A stretch of 64,000 bases of DNA from Sulfitobacter maritimus (GCF_013346665.1 NZ_JABVBB010000034.1:248001-312000), one strand, 5' to 3'. Shown: positions 9,777 through 20,025, numbered from the stretch's first letter. Numbers and translations are program-made. Notes: generated by a model from the letters alone, not told the origin.

Positions 9777-10307
9777 ATGAAACGCATTCTGACGAGCACG
9801 CTTTTGATTTCCGCGCTGGCCGTGTCGGCCTGTACCAACCCGGACCGCTTTGGCGCCGATGGCATGGGCGGGGCCGGTGCAGGCGCAGGCGCGGGTGCCA
9901 ATGCCGGTATCGTGCCGGGCAGCGCCAATGACCCCACCTCCACCGCCTATTTCCAGCAGGCCGTGGGCGATCGGGTGCTCTTTCTCATTGACCAGTCCAC
10001 CCTGACGGACACAGGCCGCGCGACGCTTGACGGGCAGGTGGCTTGGCTGCAATCCAACCCGCATTATCAGGCCGTGATCGAAGGCCATGCGGATGAGCAG
10101 GGCACACGCGAATACAACATCGCGCTTGGCGGACGTCGCGCCAATGCGGTGCGTGAATATATGATCTCCAAAGGCATCGCGGCTTCGCGGTTGAAAACCA
10201 TCAGCTACGGCAAGGAACGCCCAATCGAGATCTGCTCGGAAGAGGCTTGCTACGCCAAGAACCGCCGCGCCGTGACCGTGCTCGCCGGTGGTGGGTTGAC
10301 CAGCTAA
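9777..10307 (+). CDS. pal: Peptidoglycan-associated lipoprotein Pal
   Basis: Pal is the outer-membrane lipoprotein that grips peptidoglycan in the Tol-Pal complex. The 176-residue product begins MKRILTSTLLISALAVSAC with a lipobox (VSAC, acylated Cys19), followed by a glycine/alanine linker and an OmpA-type domain (LIDQSTLTDTGRATLDGQVAWL, IEGHADEQGTREYNIALGGRRANAV). The ATG at 9777 was chosen for the signal peptide and the AGAGGGCAGA site; longer in-frame starts lack a signal sequence. It lies between tolB and cpoB in the normal order. Confidence 0.96.
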   Translation: MKRILTSTLLISALAVSACTNPDRFGADGMGGAGAGAGAGANAGIVPGSANDPTSTAYFQQAVGDRVLFLIDQSTLTDTGRATLDGQVAWLQSNPHYQAVIEGHADEQGTREYNIALGGRRANAVREYMISKGIAASRLKTISYGKERPIEICSEEACYAKNRRAVTVLAGGGLTS

Positions 10308-10344
10308 ACCCGCGCCATGCGGTGACCAAATACAGGAGGCCAAT

Positions 10345-11247
10345 GTGCTGAAGCGATATATCTTCGTCGCGGTGATGGGGCTGATGACCGCCCCCGCCGC
10401 GCTTATGGCGCAGGACAACGATCAGACGCTGGCGGACATTCGCCAGCAGCTGACCATTCTGAACGTCGAAGTGCAAAAGCTGCGTCGGGAGCTATCGACC
10501 ACCGGCGGCGCTTCTGTTGAGACCGGGGGCAATTCGGTGCTGGAACGTGTCAGCACAATGGAGAGCGAACTGCAGCGGCTCACCGCCAAGACCGAGGAGA
10601 TGGAAAACCGGATCAACCGCGTGGTGTCCGATGGCACCAACCGGATCGGCGATCTGGAATACCGTTTGGTTGAACTGGAGGGCGGCGATCTGGGCGCGCT
10701 TGGCGAAACCTCGACCCTTGGCGGCGGTGAGGCTCCTGCGGTTGTCGCACCGGGAACCGACACGGACCGCGAGGTGGTAGAGGCCACCCCGGGCGGTGCA
10801 GCGGCCCCGTCGAACGGCACGGCGTCCAATGGCATCGTCACCCCCATCAACGAAGCAGAGCTGGCGGTCAGCGAGAAGGCCGATTTCGAGCGGGCGCAGG
10901 GGGCGCTCGCCTCCGGTGACTTTCGCAGCGCCGCCGACCTCTTTGCGACCTTCAACCAAACCTATCCGGGCGGACCGTTAGCGGCCGAGGCCGAACTGCG
11001 CCGCGGCGAGGCATTGACGGGCTTAGGCGACAACCGTGAAGCCGCCCGCGCCTTTCTTGCAGCCTTCAGCACCGATCCCGAAGGGCCGGTTGCCCCGCAA
11101 TCGCTGTTTGAACTGGGCCGCGCGCTTGGCACGTTGGAACAGACCCAAGAGGCCTGTGTGACGCTCTCTGAAGTTGCCGTGCGCTTTCCCAATGCGCCGC
11201 AGGTGAGCCAAGCCGAAGCGCAGCGTCAGACGCTGGGCTGTTCCTAA
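10345..11247 (+). CDS. cpoB: Cell division coordinator CpoB (YbgF)
   Basis: CpoB/YbgF is a periplasmic TPR protein that coordinates outer-membrane constriction with septal peptidoglycan synthesis. The 300-residue product has a signal peptide (LKRYIFVAVMGLMTAPAALMA), a coiled-coil N-terminal trimerisation region (about residues 28-105, rich in L/E/R heptads), an Ala/Pro/Thr linker, and C-terminal TPR units. The GTG start at 10345 is preceded by a strong AGGAGG at 10333-10338; an ATG two bases earlier is out of frame. It closes the Tol-Pal block. Confidence 0.9.
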   Translation: MLKRYIFVAVMGLMTAPAALMAQDNDQTLADIRQQLTILNVEVQKLRRELSTTGGASVETGGNSVLERVSTMESELQRLTAKTEEMENRINRVVSDGTNRIGDLEYRLVELEGGDLGALGETSTLGGGEAPAVVAPGTDTDREVVEATPGGAAAPSNGTASNGIVTPINEAELAVSEKADFERAQGALASGDFRSAADLFATFNQTYPGGPLAAEAELRRGEALTGLGDNREAARAFLAAFSTDPEGPVAPQSLFELGRALGTLEQTQEACVTLSEVAVRFPNAPQVSQAEAQRQTLGCS

Positions 11248-11253
11248 CTGACC

Positions 11254-12525
11254 ATGACCACCTCCGCCGCTACGGACCCCGCGGGACTGGCGGAAAAGCT
11301 CATCGCGGGGCTGGGCGGCGGGTTGCCACCCCGGCTGGGAGTCGCTGTCTCGGGCGGGGGCGATTCCATGGCTTTGCTGTCGCTGCTGTCAGGCCTTTTC
11401 CGCGCGGCGGGCAGTCATCTGGAGGTGGTGACCGTCGATCATGGCCTGCGTGCCGAGGCAGCGGTTGAAGCGGATTTTGTGGCGCGTCATGCGGCGGCGC
11501 TCGGCTTGGCGCATGAAACCCTGCGTTGGCGCGACTGGGACGGTCAGGGCAACCTGCAAGATGCCGCGCGCCAAGCACGCTATCGGTTGATGGCCGATTG
11601 GGCCAAACGGCGACAGTTGCCTTGTGTAGCGCTTGGCCATACCGCCGATGATCAGGCCGAAACCGTGCTGATGCGGCTGGCGCGGCGTGCGGGTGTCGAC
11701 GGGCTGTCGGCCATGGCCCCACAGAGTACCCGTCACGACATCCAATGGCTGCGCCCGCTTCTGGCCGTCAGACGCGACACTCTGCGCGACTATCTGCGCG
11801 AAAGCCGCGTTGAATGGATCGATGACCCCAGTAATGACGATCTTCACTACAGCCGCATCCGAGCCCGCCAATGTCTTGCTGGATTGGCGCCTTTAGGGAT
11901 TGATGCAGAGACCTTGGCCGAGGTGGCTGAGAATATGGCCAGCGTTCGCGCCGCTTTGGACCACCAGACCGACCGCGCTGCGAGCGAAATTCTGCGCATT
12001 GAGGCAGGGGCGGTCGTCGCCCGCGCCGAGGCGTTTTTCGCCGAACCCGTCGAGATTCGTCGTCGTTTAATCCTGCGTGCCTTGGGCTGGATCAGCGGCA
12101 GCCGCTATACGCCACGCCGCAACCCGGTCGCCGCTTTGATCGCTGGCTTGGCGCAGGGGCAGGGGGCGACGTTGGATGGCTGTCAGGTGCTGCTACGGCG
12201 CGGAGAGATTTGGGTATTTCGTGAATATAACGCCGTGCGCGAGCATGTCGTGCCTGCTGATCACATTTGGGATACCCGCTGGCGTGCGACGACCAAGGCA
12301 GCGGCCCCCGCAGGCGCAGAACTGCGCGTTTTGGGCCCTGAAGGACTGGCGCAATGCCCAGCTTGGCGCGAAACGGGCCGCCCACGTGCGGTGCTGCTGT
12401 CGACCCCCTCGGTCTGGCAAGGCGACCGGCTGCTTGCAGCGCCCCTTGCCGGGCTAGACGAGAAATGGCATGTGCAGCTTGAACGCGATGCGGGGTGGCT
12501 CAAAACCGCGCCATTATCGCATTGA
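11254..12525 (+). CDS. tilS: tRNA(Ile)-lysidine synthetase TilS
   Basis: TilS adds lysine to cytidine-34 of tRNA-Ile(CAU), switching its decoding from AUG to AUA. The 423-residue product has the PP-loop ATP pyrophosphatase motif SGGGDS at 33-38, the downstream LGHTADDQAETVLMRLARRAGVDGLSAM segment, and the substrate segment RRDTLRDYLRESRVEWIDDPSN. The start is only seven bases after the cpoB stop. It is followed by ftsH after about 100 bases, an arrangement common in many bacteria. Confidence 0.94.
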   Translation: MTTSAATDPAGLAEKLIAGLGGGLPPRLGVAVSGGGDSMALLSLLSGLFRAAGSHLEVVTVDHGLRAEAAVEADFVARHAAALGLAHETLRWRDWDGQGNLQDAARQARYRLMADWAKRRQLPCVALGHTADDQAETVLMRLARRAGVDGLSAMAPQSTRHDIQWLRPLLAVRRDTLRDYLRESRVEWIDDPSNDDLHYSRIRARQCLAGLAPLGIDAETLAEVAENMASVRAALDHQTDRAASEILRIEAGAVVARAEAFFAEPVEIRRRLILRALGWISGSRYTPRRNPVAALIAGLAQGQGATLDGCQVLLRRGEIWVFREYNAVREHVVPADHIWDTRWRATTKAAAPAGAELRVLGPEGLAQCPAWRETGRPRAVLLSTPSVWQGDRLLAAPLAGLDEKWHVQLERDAGWLKTAPLSH

Positions 12526-12626
12526 ACATGAGCGCATCATGTCTATCTTAGTGTGGTGGTTGTCTTAACGGGCGCCCCTTGGGCCGCAGGACTTGCTTGC
12601 GGCTATGTGAATTTAGGAGAATTTCC

Positions 12627-14543
12627 TTGGGAAATGTTCGTAACCTCGCCTTCTGGGTTGTCCTGATGCTGCTGGTGCTGGCGCTGTTCAATCTTTTCAG
12701 CGGTTCCAGCGGCTCACTGCAAAATAACGAGGTCAGCTATTCCGAGTTTGTCACCTCTGTGCAGGATGGCGATGTGCGCAATGTGACCCTTGATGGCGAG
12801 CAAGTGCGGTTCCGCGCGGCGGATGGGTCTGACTACCTGACGATCAAGCCTGAGGATGCGGAGCTGACGCAGCTTCTGATCAATAATGACATCCCGGTGA
12901 AGGCCCGCCCGCAGGAACAATCTGGGTTCCAGACCTTCCTGATGTCGCTGCTGCCCATCGCGCTGTTGATTGGTGTCTGGATCTATTTCATGAACCGCAT
13001 GCAGGGCGGCGGCAAAGGTGGCGCCATGGGCTTTGGCAAATCCAAGGCCAAGATGCTGACCGAAAAGCAGGGCCGGGTGACATTCGACGATGTTGCGGGC
13101 ATCGACGAGGCCAAGGAAGAGCTTGAAGAGATCGTCGAATTCCTGCGCAACCCGCAGAAATTCTCGCGCCTTGGCGGCAAGATCCCCAAAGGCGCGCTGC
13201 TTGTTGGCCCTCCGGGTACTGGTAAGACGCTGCTCGCGCGTGCCATTGCGGGCGAGGCGGGCGTGCCCTTCTTCACCATCTCCGGTTCTGACTTTGTCGA
13301 AATGTTCGTCGGCGTCGGTGCATCCCGTGTCCGCGATATGTTTGAGCAGGCCAAGAAAAACGCGCCCTGTATTGTCTTTATCGACGAGATCGACGCGGTC
13401 GGTCGCCACCGGGGTGCAGGCTACGGCGGCGGCAATGACGAGCGTGAGCAGACCTTGAACCAGCTTCTGGTCGAGATGGACGGTTTCGAAAGCAACGAGG
13501 GTGTCATCATCCTCGCCGCGACCAACCGCCGTGACGTGCTCGACCCTGCACTGCTGCGTCCGGGCCGTTTCGACCGTCAGGTCACAGTGCCGAACCCCGA
13601 CATCAAGGGCCGCGAAAAAATCCTTTCGGTCCACGCCCGCAAGACCCCGCTGGGGCCGGACGTTGACCTGCGCATCATCGCACGCGGCACGCCCGGTTTC
13701 TCTGGTGCGGATCTGGCGAACCTCGTCAATGAGGCCGCGCTGATGGCTGCTCGTGTGGGCCGTCGCTTTGTCACCATGGTCGATTTTGAACAGGCCAAGG
13801 ACAAGGTCATGATGGGGCCAGAGCGCCGCTCGATGGTGATGACCGCCGAGCAGAAGGAAATGACTGCCTATCACGAGGCTGGTCACGCGTTGGTAGGTAT
13901 GACCCTGCCGAAATGCGACCCGGTTTATAAAGCCACGATTATCCCGCGCGGTGGTGCGCTTGGTATGGTGATGAGCCTGCCGGAGATTGACCGCCTGAAC
14001 ATGTTCAAGGATGAATGTCACCAGCGCTTGGCCATGGCCATGGCGGGCAAGGCGGCAGAAATTCATAAATACGGCCCCGATTCCGTGTCCAACGGCCCGG
14101 CGGGCGATATCCAGCAAGCGAGCGCCTTGGCACGGGCGATGGTGCTGCAATGGGGCATGTCGGATAAGGTCGGCAATATCGACTATTCCGAAGCCGCGCA
14201 GGGCTATCAGGGCAACACCGCTGGTTTCTCCGTCTCGGCCAACACCAAGGAACTGGTCGAGAAAGAAGTCCAGAAGTTCATCCAAGACGGCTATGATCAC
14301 GCGATGAAGATCATCACCGAGAAAGAGGTGGAGTTCGAGCGTCTGGCCCAAGGGCTGCTGGAATATGAAACCCTGACCGGTGATGAGATCAAACGCGTCA
14401 TGGACGGCTTGCCGCCCTCCGACGATTCGGGCGACGGCGACACCGACGCGGGCAGCACACCGAGCGTCACCGCGATCCCCAAGGCGAAGGGCAAGAAAAC
14501 CCCGCCGAAGGATGGCGGGATGGAGCCTGAACCGTCTGTCTGA
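12627..14543 (+). CDS. ftsH: ATP-dependent membrane zinc metalloprotease FtsH
   Basis: FtsH is the membrane-anchored AAA+ protease that removes misassembled membrane proteins and short-lived regulators. With the TTG start the product is 638 residues. It has two membrane helices (near 7-24 and 103-121), Walker A GPPGTGKT at 194-201, Walker [10 protein letters not shown], the second region of homology [19 protein letters not shown], and the zinc site HEAGH near 416-420. The TTG at 12627 is preferred over an upstream in-frame start at 12579 because TAGGAGA sits about six bases before it and the protein then begins GNVRNLAFW like its homologues. A strong terminator follows. Confidence 0.96.
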   Translation: MGNVRNLAFWVVLMLLVLALFNLFSGSSGSLQNNEVSYSEFVTSVQDGDVRNVTLDGEQVRFRAADGSDYLTIKPEDAELTQLLINNDIPVKARPQEQSGFQTFLMSLLPIALLIGVWIYFMNRMQGGGKGGAMGFGKSKAKMLTEKQGRVTFDDVAGIDEAKEELEEIVEFLRNPQKFSRLGGKIPKGALLVGPPGTGKTLLARAIAGEAGVPFFTISGSDFVEMFVGVGASRVRDMFEQAKKNAPCIVFIDEIDAVGRHRGAGYGGGNDEREQTLNQLLVEMDGFESNEGVIILAATNRRDVLDPALLRPGRFDRQVTVPNPDIKGREKILSVHARKTPLGPDVDLRIIARGTPGFSGADLANLVNEAALMAARVGRRFVTMVDFEQAKDKVMMGPERRSMVMTAEQKEMTAYHEAGHALVGMTLPKCDPVYKATIIPRGGALGMVMSLPEIDRLNMFKDECHQRLAMAMAGKAAEIHKYGPDSVSNGPAGDIQQASALARAMVLQWGMSDKVGNIDYSEAAQGYQGNTAGFSVSANTKELVEKEVQKFIQDGYDHAMKIITEKEVEFERLAQGLLEYETLTGDEIKRVMDGLPPSDDSGDGDTDAGSTPSVTAIPKAKGKKTPPKDGGMEPEPSV

Positions 14544-14562
14544 TCTAAATTTGACACCACCC

Positions 14563-14590
14563 AAAAGACCCCGCTTCGGCGGGGTCTTTT
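14563..14590 (+). terminator. Rho-independent terminator after ftsH
   Basis: AAAAGACCCCGC (14563-14574) and GCGGGGTCTTTT (14579-14590) form a perfect 12-base stem around a TTCG tetraloop, ending in a T-run. It ends the long ruv-tol-ftsH block and could also act on the opposite strand. Confidence 0.92.
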
Positions 14591-14691
14591 CGTAATGATC
14601 CGCTCATCGGGCTGGGGGGCCGGAACTCAGCTATCGCCTCGCGGCTGGCATCGCGCTAGACAGGGCCGAATGTCTTAACCTGACGGGTCTT

Positions 14692-15345
14692 ATGCGACGT
14701 ATCCTTTCTGCCTTCATCGCTTTCTCCACTCTTCTCGCCGGCCCGGTTGCGGCCGAGCCGCAAACCTATGCTGTGGCTTTAGCTGGGCGTCAGCTTGGCA
14801 CGTTGGAGTTCAATGGCCAAAGCCAAGATGCCGCGTTTCTCTTGTCGCTCGACAATGCGCCTTTTGGCATCAAAAACGGCACCTTCAACGCGGCTACCCG
14901 GTCTGCGGGCGGTTCGGTCAACTATCTCGGCTCAAACCGGGGCAGCGAAACCCGCGACATCGCGATTGCGCGGACGGAGGGGCAGGTCACCTCGGTGAAA
15001 ATCACCCCAACCTCAGAGATCACGCAACTGTCGGAGGCCAAAGCAGTTCCCGCCGGGGTCCTCTTTCCACCTGAGCTTTTTGCGGCGCTTGCGAATGCCA
15101 AAAGCTGCCCATCTCCGCTTGCCCTCTACGATGGACGCCGCGTCGTTCAGATCGCCACGCAAGCAGTCAGTCAAGACGGTGCCTCTGTCCTGTGCGACAT
15201 GTCCTACCGTGTCGTCATGGGGCCGGGCTATGTCTCCCCCTTTTACCTCAAATCCTTCGGCATGGACTTGGTCTATACGGCAGGCAGACTTGCCAAAGCG
15301 TCGCTCAGCGGTGGCGGATTTAAGGTGCATCTGACCCGGCAATAG
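14692..15345 (+). CDS. Exported protein of unknown function (DUF3108/DUF6134-like)
   Basis: The 217-residue product has a clear signal peptide (RRILSAFIAFSTLLAGPVAAEPQ, cleavage after AEA-type small residues near 22). A beta-rich periplasmic domain follows with pieces such as YAVALAGRQLGTLEFNG and a C-terminal GMDLVYTAGRLAKASL. Two cysteines (in KSCPSPLALYDGRR and VLCDMSYRVV) could form a disulfide. The overall pattern resembles exported beta-barrel-like DUF3108/DUF6134 proteins, but the match is by eye only. It stands alone between ftsH and the MOSC gene. Confidence 0.75.
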   Translation: MRRILSAFIAFSTLLAGPVAAEPQTYAVALAGRQLGTLEFNGQSQDAAFLLSLDNAPFGIKNGTFNAATRSAGGSVNYLGSNRGSETRDIAIARTEGQVTSVKITPTSEITQLSEAKAVPAGVLFPPELFAALANAKSCPSPLALYDGRRVVQIATQAVSQDGASVLCDMSYRVVMGPGYVSPFYLKSFGMDLVYTAGRLAKASLSGGGFKVHLTRQ

Positions 15346-15388
15346 CCCTAAGTTTGCCGATCCGACTTAGCCCTTCAAGGACAGCAAG

Positions 15389-15973
15389 ATGCCTGAGCTA
15401 CGCGCAACCGACTACACCGCCCGGATCATCTGGTTGGGCATGGTCCCCCAAGATCGCCGGAACATTCGCTCGGCTCCCATGACAGAGGTATTTGCGAGCT
15501 ATGCCGGGTTCGAAGGCGACTTTCACGCCGGGCTGACCCGTCCCGCCTGCGTCCGCGTGCGCAACCTGCATCCCAAGGGGACGGAGATCCGCAACACGCG
15601 CCAGCTTTCCATTCTCTCTGCCGAAGAGATGGCGCAGATTGTACGGGCCATTGACCTGCCAGCGCTCGATCCCGCGTTGCTTGGGGCCTCGATTGTCCTA
15701 GAAGACATCCCAGATTTCACGCTGGTCCCGCCCGGCTCGCGTTTGCAAAACAGCCAAGGCACCACGCTGGTCGTGGATATCGAAAACGGTCCCTGCAATC
15801 TCCCCGCGCGTGAGATTGAGAGTGAGGCGCCCGGCCATGGCAAAGGGTTCAAAGCCGCCGCGCAAGGCAAGCGCGGCGTGACTGCTTGGGTCGAACGCGA
15901 AGGACCGCTCGCTATCGGCGACAGCCTGCGGCTTTTCGTCCCCAATCAACCGGTTTGGCCGCATCTGGACTAG
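15389..15973 (+). CDS. MOSC domain-containing protein
   Basis: The 194-residue product looks like a stand-alone MOSC (molybdenum cofactor sulfurase C-terminal) domain. It is beta-rich, with RQLSILSAEEMAQI, the segment LGASIVLEDIPDFTLVPPGSRLQ, and a conserved cysteine in VVDIENGPCNLPAREIE near residues 127-143, followed by GHGKGFKAAAQGKRGVTAWVEREGPLAIGD. MOSC proteins handle sulfur or cysteine persulfide for metal-sulfur clusters or act in N-hydroxylated-base reduction. The substrate here is unknown. It lies in the same direction as, but not obviously in an operon with, fhs. Confidence 0.85.
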   Translation: MPELRATDYTARIIWLGMVPQDRRNIRSAPMTEVFASYAGFEGDFHAGLTRPACVRVRNLHPKGTEIRNTRQLSILSAEEMAQIVRAIDLPALDPALLGASIVLEDIPDFTLVPPGSRLQNSQGTTLVVDIENGPCNLPAREIESEAPGHGKGFKAAAQGKRGVTAWVEREGPLAIGDSLRLFVPNQPVWPHLD

Positions 15974-16084
15974 GCCCACGCCGTTTCGCGGCGCTTGAGT
16001 GTCGGAAATACCGCCTTCGCACCGGGACTTGTGCCTGTAAGTCTTGTTCATCAAGATCACCGTAACCGGCAACAGGGGATTCCC

Positions 16085-17761
16085 ATGGCTTTTAAAACCG
16101 ACATTCAGATCGCACGAGAAGCAGCAAAACGCCCTATTCAAGAGATCGGCGCGAAACTGGGCCTCTCCAGTGACGACCTGCTGCCCTATGGCCATGACAA
16201 AGGGAAAGTTAGCCAGAGCTTCATCGACAGTGTGCAAGACCGCCCCGATGGCAAGCTCATCCTCGTTACCGCGATCAACCCCACACCGGCGGGCGAAGGC
16301 AAGACCACAACCACCGTGGGTCTCGGCGACGGGCTGAACCGGATCGGCAAGAAAGCAGCCGTCTGCATCCGCGAGGCCTCTCTTGGGCCGAACTTTGGCA
16401 TGAAGGGCGGTGCCGCGGGCGGCGGCTATGCGCAGATCGTGCCAATGGAAGAGATGAACCTGCATTTCACCGGCGATTTCCACGCGATCACCTCGGCGCA
16501 TAACCTGCTGGCCGCGATGATCGACAATCATATCTACTGGGGCAATGAGCTTGAGATCGACACCCGCCGCGTTGTCTGGCGGCGTGTGGTTGATATGAAC
16601 GACCGCGCACTGCGCCAAATCGCAGCGTCGCTTGGCGGCGTGCCAAACGGTTTCCCGCGCGAGACCGGTTTCGACATCACCGTCGCTTCTGAGGTTATGG
16701 CGATCCTCTGTCTCTCGCGCAATCTGGCGGATCTGCAAGAGCGTTTGGGCGCGATGATCGTCGCCTATCGCCGCGATCGCAGCCCCATCTATGCGCGCGA
16801 CATCAAAGCCGACGGTGCGATGACGGTGCTGCTCAAAGACGCAATGCAGCCCAACCTCGTGCAAACCTTGGAAAACAACCCGGCTTTCGTTCACGGCGGA
16901 CCTTTTGCCAATATCGCCCACGGCTGCAACTCGGTCATTGCCACAACAACGGCGCTGAAACTGGCCGATTACGTGGTGACCGAAGCCGGCTTTGGCGCGG
17001 ATCTTGGCGCCGAGAAATTCATGAACATCAAATGCCGCAAAGCAGGGCTCGCGCCTTCTGTCGTCGTGGTGGTCGCCACCGTGCGGGCGATGAAGATGAA
17101 CGGCGGTGTCACCAAGGCCGATCTAGGGACCGAGAATGTCGACGCCGTCATGCAGGGCTGCGGCAATCTGGGCCAACATATCGAAAACGTGAAATCCTTC
17201 GGTGTGCCGGTGGTCGTGGCGATCAACCATTTTGTCACCGATACCGACGCCGAGGTGCAGGCAGTCAAAGATTACGTGGCCGCGCAGGGGGCCGAGGCGA
17301 TCCTGTCGCGGCATTGGGAACTAGGCTCAGAAGGTTCCGCCGATCTGGCGCAGCGCGTGGCCGAGATCGCCGATGGCGACAGCGCCAATTTCGCACCGCT
17401 TTATCCCGATGACATGCCACTGTTTCGCAAGATCGAGACAATCGCCAAACGCATCTACCGCGCTGACGAGGTGCTCGCCGATCAAAAAATTCGCAACCAG
17501 TTGAAAGATTGGGAGGACCAAGGCTACGGCGACCTGCCGGTCTGCATGGCCAAAACCCAATACAGTTTTTCAACCGACCCCGACCTGCGCGGCGCTCCGC
17601 GAGACTTTTCGGTCCCGGTGCGTGAAGTGCGGCTGTCCGCCGGCGCGGGATTCGTTGTAGTGATCTGCGGTGAAATCATGACGATGCCGGGCCTGCCGCG
17701 CGTCCCTTCGGCCGAGGCGATCAAACTGAACGCTGATGGGGATGTGGAAGGGCTGTTTTAA
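16085..17761 (+). CDS. fhs: Formate--tetrahydrofolate ligase
   Basis: The enzyme makes 10-formyl-tetrahydrofolate from formate, THF and ATP in the cytoplasm. The 558-residue product has the ATP-binding loop [17 protein letters not shown] around 67-83 and the family blocks [35 protein letters not shown] and [15 protein letters not shown]. The ATG at 16085 follows CAGGGGA; an in-frame GTG at 15995 would add 30 unrelated residues. Followed 70 bases later by folD, it forms a one-carbon pair that moves formate carbon toward methylene-THF or back. Confidence 0.97.
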   Translation: MAFKTDIQIAREAAKRPIQEIGAKLGLSSDDLLPYGHDKGKVSQSFIDSVQDRPDGKLILVTAINPTPAGEGKTTTTVGLGDGLNRIGKKAAVCIREASLGPNFGMKGGAAGGGYAQIVPMEEMNLHFTGDFHAITSAHNLLAAMIDNHIYWGNELEIDTRRVVWRRVVDMNDRALRQIAASLGGVPNGFPRETGFDITVASEVMAILCLSRNLADLQERLGAMIVAYRRDRSPIYARDIKADGAMTVLLKDAMQPNLVQTLENNPAFVHGGPFANIAHGCNSVIATTTALKLADYVVTEAGFGADLGAEKFMNIKCRKAGLAPSVVVVVATVRAMKMNGGVTKADLGTENVDAVMQGCGNLGQHIENVKSFGVPVVVAINHFVTDTDAEVQAVKDYVAAQGAEAILSRHWELGSEGSADLAQRVAEIADGDSANFAPLYPDDMPLFRKIETIAKRIYRADEVLADQKIRNQLKDWEDQGYGDLPVCMAKTQYSFSTDPDLRGAPRDFSVPVREVRLSAGAGFVVVICGEIMTMPGLPRVPSAEAIKLNADGDVEGLF

Positions 17762-17763
17762 GA

Positions 17764-17803
17764 CGGGTTGCAAACCCGCCCTGCCGCGGTGATGTAGGGC
17801 GGG
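17764..17803 (+). repeat. Tandem hairpins between fhs and folD
   Basis: CGGGTT-gca-AACCCG (17764-17778) is a perfect six-base hairpin. The partly overlapping pair CCCGCCCT (17775-17782) and AGGGCGGG (17796-17803) forms an eight-base hairpin. The two are mutually exclusive in part and no T-run follows. They could act as an mRNA processing or attenuation element between the two one-carbon genes. Confidence 0.45.
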
Positions 17804-17830
17804 ATCAACCCCAGCATTGGCGAAAGAGAG

Positions 17831-18727
17831 ATGGATATGGCAGCGACAATCATCGACGGTAAGGCTTTTGCAGCCAGAGTTCGGGAAAACGTAGCAGGCC
17901 ATGTCGCACGGCTGAAAGCTGACCACGACATTACCCCCGGTCTTGCAGTGGTTCTGGTCGGCGAGGACCCGGCCAGTCAGGTCTATGTCCGCTCCAAAGG
18001 CAAGATGACCCGCGAAGTGGGGATGAAATCCGTTGAGCACAAACTGCCCGCAACGGCAGAGCAGGACGCGCTGCTCAAGCTGATTGATGATCTGAACAAT
18101 GATGCTGAAATCCACGGCATTCTCGTACAACTGCCGCTGCCAGAGCATATGGACGAGAAACGTGTCGTGAACGCGGTCTCCCCGGCCAAGGACGTCGACG
18201 GGTTTCACATTTCCAACGTTGGCCTATTGGGGACAGGACAAAAGAGCATGGTGCCATGCACGCCACTCGGTTGCCTGATGATGCTGCGCGATCACCATGG
18301 GGATCTGTCAGGGATGAACGCCGTGGTGATCGGGCGCTCCAACATCGTTGGCAAACCCATGGCGCAATTGCTGCTAGGCGACAGCTGCACCGTCACAATG
18401 GCGCACAGCCGCACCCGCGACCTGCCCGATGTTGTGCGCCGCGCAGATATCGTCGTCGCGGCTGTGGGACGGCCTGAAATGGTGCCCGGAGACTGGATCA
18501 AGGAAGGGGCCACTGTCATTGACGTGGGCATCAACCGTATCGAGACCGGCGATAAGACCAAATTGGTCGGCGATGTCGACTTTGACAGCGCTAAAGACCG
18601 TGCTGGCGCGATCACCCCGGTGCCGGGCGGGGTCGGGCCGATGACCATCGCCTGCCTCTTGGCCAATACCGTAACAGCCTGCTGCCGCGCGAACGGTCTG
18701 GAAGAGCCGGAAGGGCTGACCGTCTAA
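17831..18727 (+). CDS. folD: Bifunctional methylene-THF dehydrogenase / methenyl-THF cyclohydrolase FolD
   Basis: FolD interconverts 5,10-methylene-THF, methenyl-THF and 10-formyl-THF using NADP. The 298-residue product has the catalytic YVRSK motif at 52-56 (Lys56), the substrate loop [13 protein letters not shown] near 96-108, [11 protein letters not shown], the Rossmann segment [18 protein letters not shown], and the C-terminal [19 protein letters not shown]. An AAAGAGAG site precedes the ATG at 17831. Its stop overlaps by four bases the stop of the convergent thioesterase gene. Confidence 0.97.
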   Translation: MDMAATIIDGKAFAARVRENVAGHVARLKADHDITPGLAVVLVGEDPASQVYVRSKGKMTREVGMKSVEHKLPATAEQDALLKLIDDLNNDAEIHGILVQLPLPEHMDEKRVVNAVSPAKDVDGFHISNVGLLGTGQKSMVPCTPLGCLMMLRDHHGDLSGMNAVVIGRSNIVGKPMAQLLLGDSCTVTMAHSRTRDLPDVVRRADIVVAAVGRPEMVPGDWIKEGATVIDVGINRIETGDKTKLVGDVDFDSAKDRAGAITPVPGGVGPMTIACLLANTVTACCRANGLEEPEGLTV

Positions 18728-19143
18728 GAAGGGCTTACCGGCACCATCGTGCCTTGCAGAATGGCGATCAAGCGGGTTTCGCCATCCGCAACGGCATGCA
18801 CCTCAGCCGTCACCACACAGAGCCGCCGCCCGGGTTTGACCACCCGGCCGGTGGCGATCAACCGGTCACCGCGGGCGGGGGCGAGCAGGTTTATCTTAAT
18901 TTCAGACGTCACCACATCCATCTCGGGCGGCATCATGGTCAGCGCCGCATAGCCCGCCGCAGAATCGGCAATCGAAAACGTAAGCCCGGCATGGCCCACC
19001 CCCTGCTGCTGTCGCGCCAAGGGCAAGACAGGGGCGCTGACCCGGACCAACCCTTCAGATACGTCAATGACCTCGGCGCCCAAAGTCTGCATCATCGTCT
19101 GCGCAGCAAAGCTATCGCGGATGCGTTGTTCTATGTCTGTCAT
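18724..19143 (-). CDS. PaaI-family hot-dog thioesterase
   Basis: The 139-residue product is a single hot-dog domain. [26 protein letters not shown] near residues 50-75 matches the PaaI/YigI thioesterase core, followed by [39 protein letters not shown]. Such enzymes hydrolyse phenylacetyl- or medium-chain acyl-CoAs; the substrate here is unknown. The ATG at 19143 overlaps the TGA of pdeM (ATGA), so it is translationally coupled to it. Two longer starts lie inside the pdeM gene and are unlikely. It converges with folD. Confidence 0.85.
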   Translation of the reverse strand: MTDIEQRIRDSFAAQTMMQTLGAEVIDVSEGLVRVSAPVLPLARQQQGVGHAGLTFSIADSAAGYAALTMMPPEMDVVTSEIKINLLAPARGDRLIATGRVVKPGRRLCVVTAEVHAVADGETRLIAILQGTMVPVSPS

Positions 19144-19814
19144 CAACTGGCCCTTCTTGGCATCGGGATTACCACTGGCTGAGGCCCGGTCAATATCGCG
19201 CAGGCATTGGGCTGCATCAGACCACAAAGCACCTGCGACCCGCTACCCAGCCCACCCGTATAGGTGCCATAGGCCGGAAGGATCAGCCGGTCACTGTCAA
19301 AAAGAAAGGCAGGCCGAGAAATGCTACGTTTGCGGGCATAGACCGAGGCTTTTGGATGGTAATGCCCAGAAACCTCAGCCCGCTGCGCGGGATCAGCAAT
19401 ATGCCGAAAGGTAAGCGGGCCTAGCGCGAGTTCCGCAAGATGCGTGCCGCCCAGTCCCACAGGGCCGGGATCATGATTGCCCTCAATCCAGTCCCACTGC
19501 CGCCCGGCTTGCAAACGCATAATCCAAAGCCGCTCTTGCTCCGGCAAAGCCTGTGCGGCGCCTAGATCGTCAAAGCTGTCGCCTAGACAAACCACATGGC
19601 GCGGTTCGGTCGCGGCAAGGTCGGCAGCCAGGCGGTTCAGCGTATCACGCGTCTCATAAGGGGGCAGGGTCGCCCCCCCACGTCGCGCAAGCCGCTCAGA
19701 CTTCCCCAGATGTAAATCACTGACGCAAAGCAGGCTTTGCGCAGGCCACCAGAGAGCCCCAGATCCGAGCGCCGTCAGCGCTGCACCCGCGAATGTAAAG
19801 TCTAACCCGTTCAT
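19143..19814 (-). CDS. pdeM: Ligase-associated DNA damage response endonuclease PdeM
   Basis: PdeM is a calcineurin-like metallophosphoesterase named from four-gene repair operons with a DEXH helicase, ATP-dependent ligase and exonuclease. The 223-residue product has the metal-binding motifs SDLHLGK (Asp33, His35), LGDSFDDLG, GNHDPGP and GHYHPKA. The ATG at 19814 follows AAAGG; the longer open frame upstream lacks family-like sequence. The helicase partner gene is upstream on the same strand, but a 287-base gap containing repeats and a CtrA-like box intervenes. No ligase or exonuclease gene is in the window. Confidence 0.88.
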   Translation of the reverse strand: MNGLDFTFAGAALTALGSGALWWPAQSLLCVSDLHLGKSERLARRGGATLPPYETRDTLNRLAADLAATEPRHVVCLGDSFDDLGAAQALPEQERLWIMRLQAGRQWDWIEGNHDPGPVGLGGTHLAELALGPLTFRHIADPAQRAEVSGHYHPKASVYARKRSISRPAFLFDSDRLILPAYGTYTGGLGSGSQVLCGLMQPNACAILTGPQPVVIPMPRRAS

Positions 19815-19891
19815 CCTTTGTTCATCTGCAACTGCCGCTGATTTGGCAAGGGGCCAAAAGCAGCGTTCTGCGCGTGGTGAGGAAGGCGCAG

Positions 19892-19912
19892 CGGTATTTA
19901 AGAAAGGATGAA
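19892..19912 (+). repeat. Intergenic repeat copy 1 (GGTATTTAAGAAAGGATGAA)
   Basis: The 20-base core GGTATTTAAGAAAGGATGAA occurs here and, in inverted orientation, exactly at 53718-53737. A near copy lies inverted at 20046-20070. Each sits in non-coding DNA, which suggests a short interspersed repeat or shared regulatory element. Confidence 0.7.
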
Positions 19913-20025
19913 ATGTAGAAAGCGCGCCCTGTGACCGGATTGCTGCCCCACACAAGACGCGCCTTCATCCTTTGCGGTCATCGGCTCCGCAGCCTGTACC
20001 GCGTGATTAGAATGCGTCCGTATGG

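Noticed and set aside
12714..14564. 616-codon antisense frame over ftsH
   Set aside because: It is opposite a gene with a full set of FtsH motifs; the translation has no family features.
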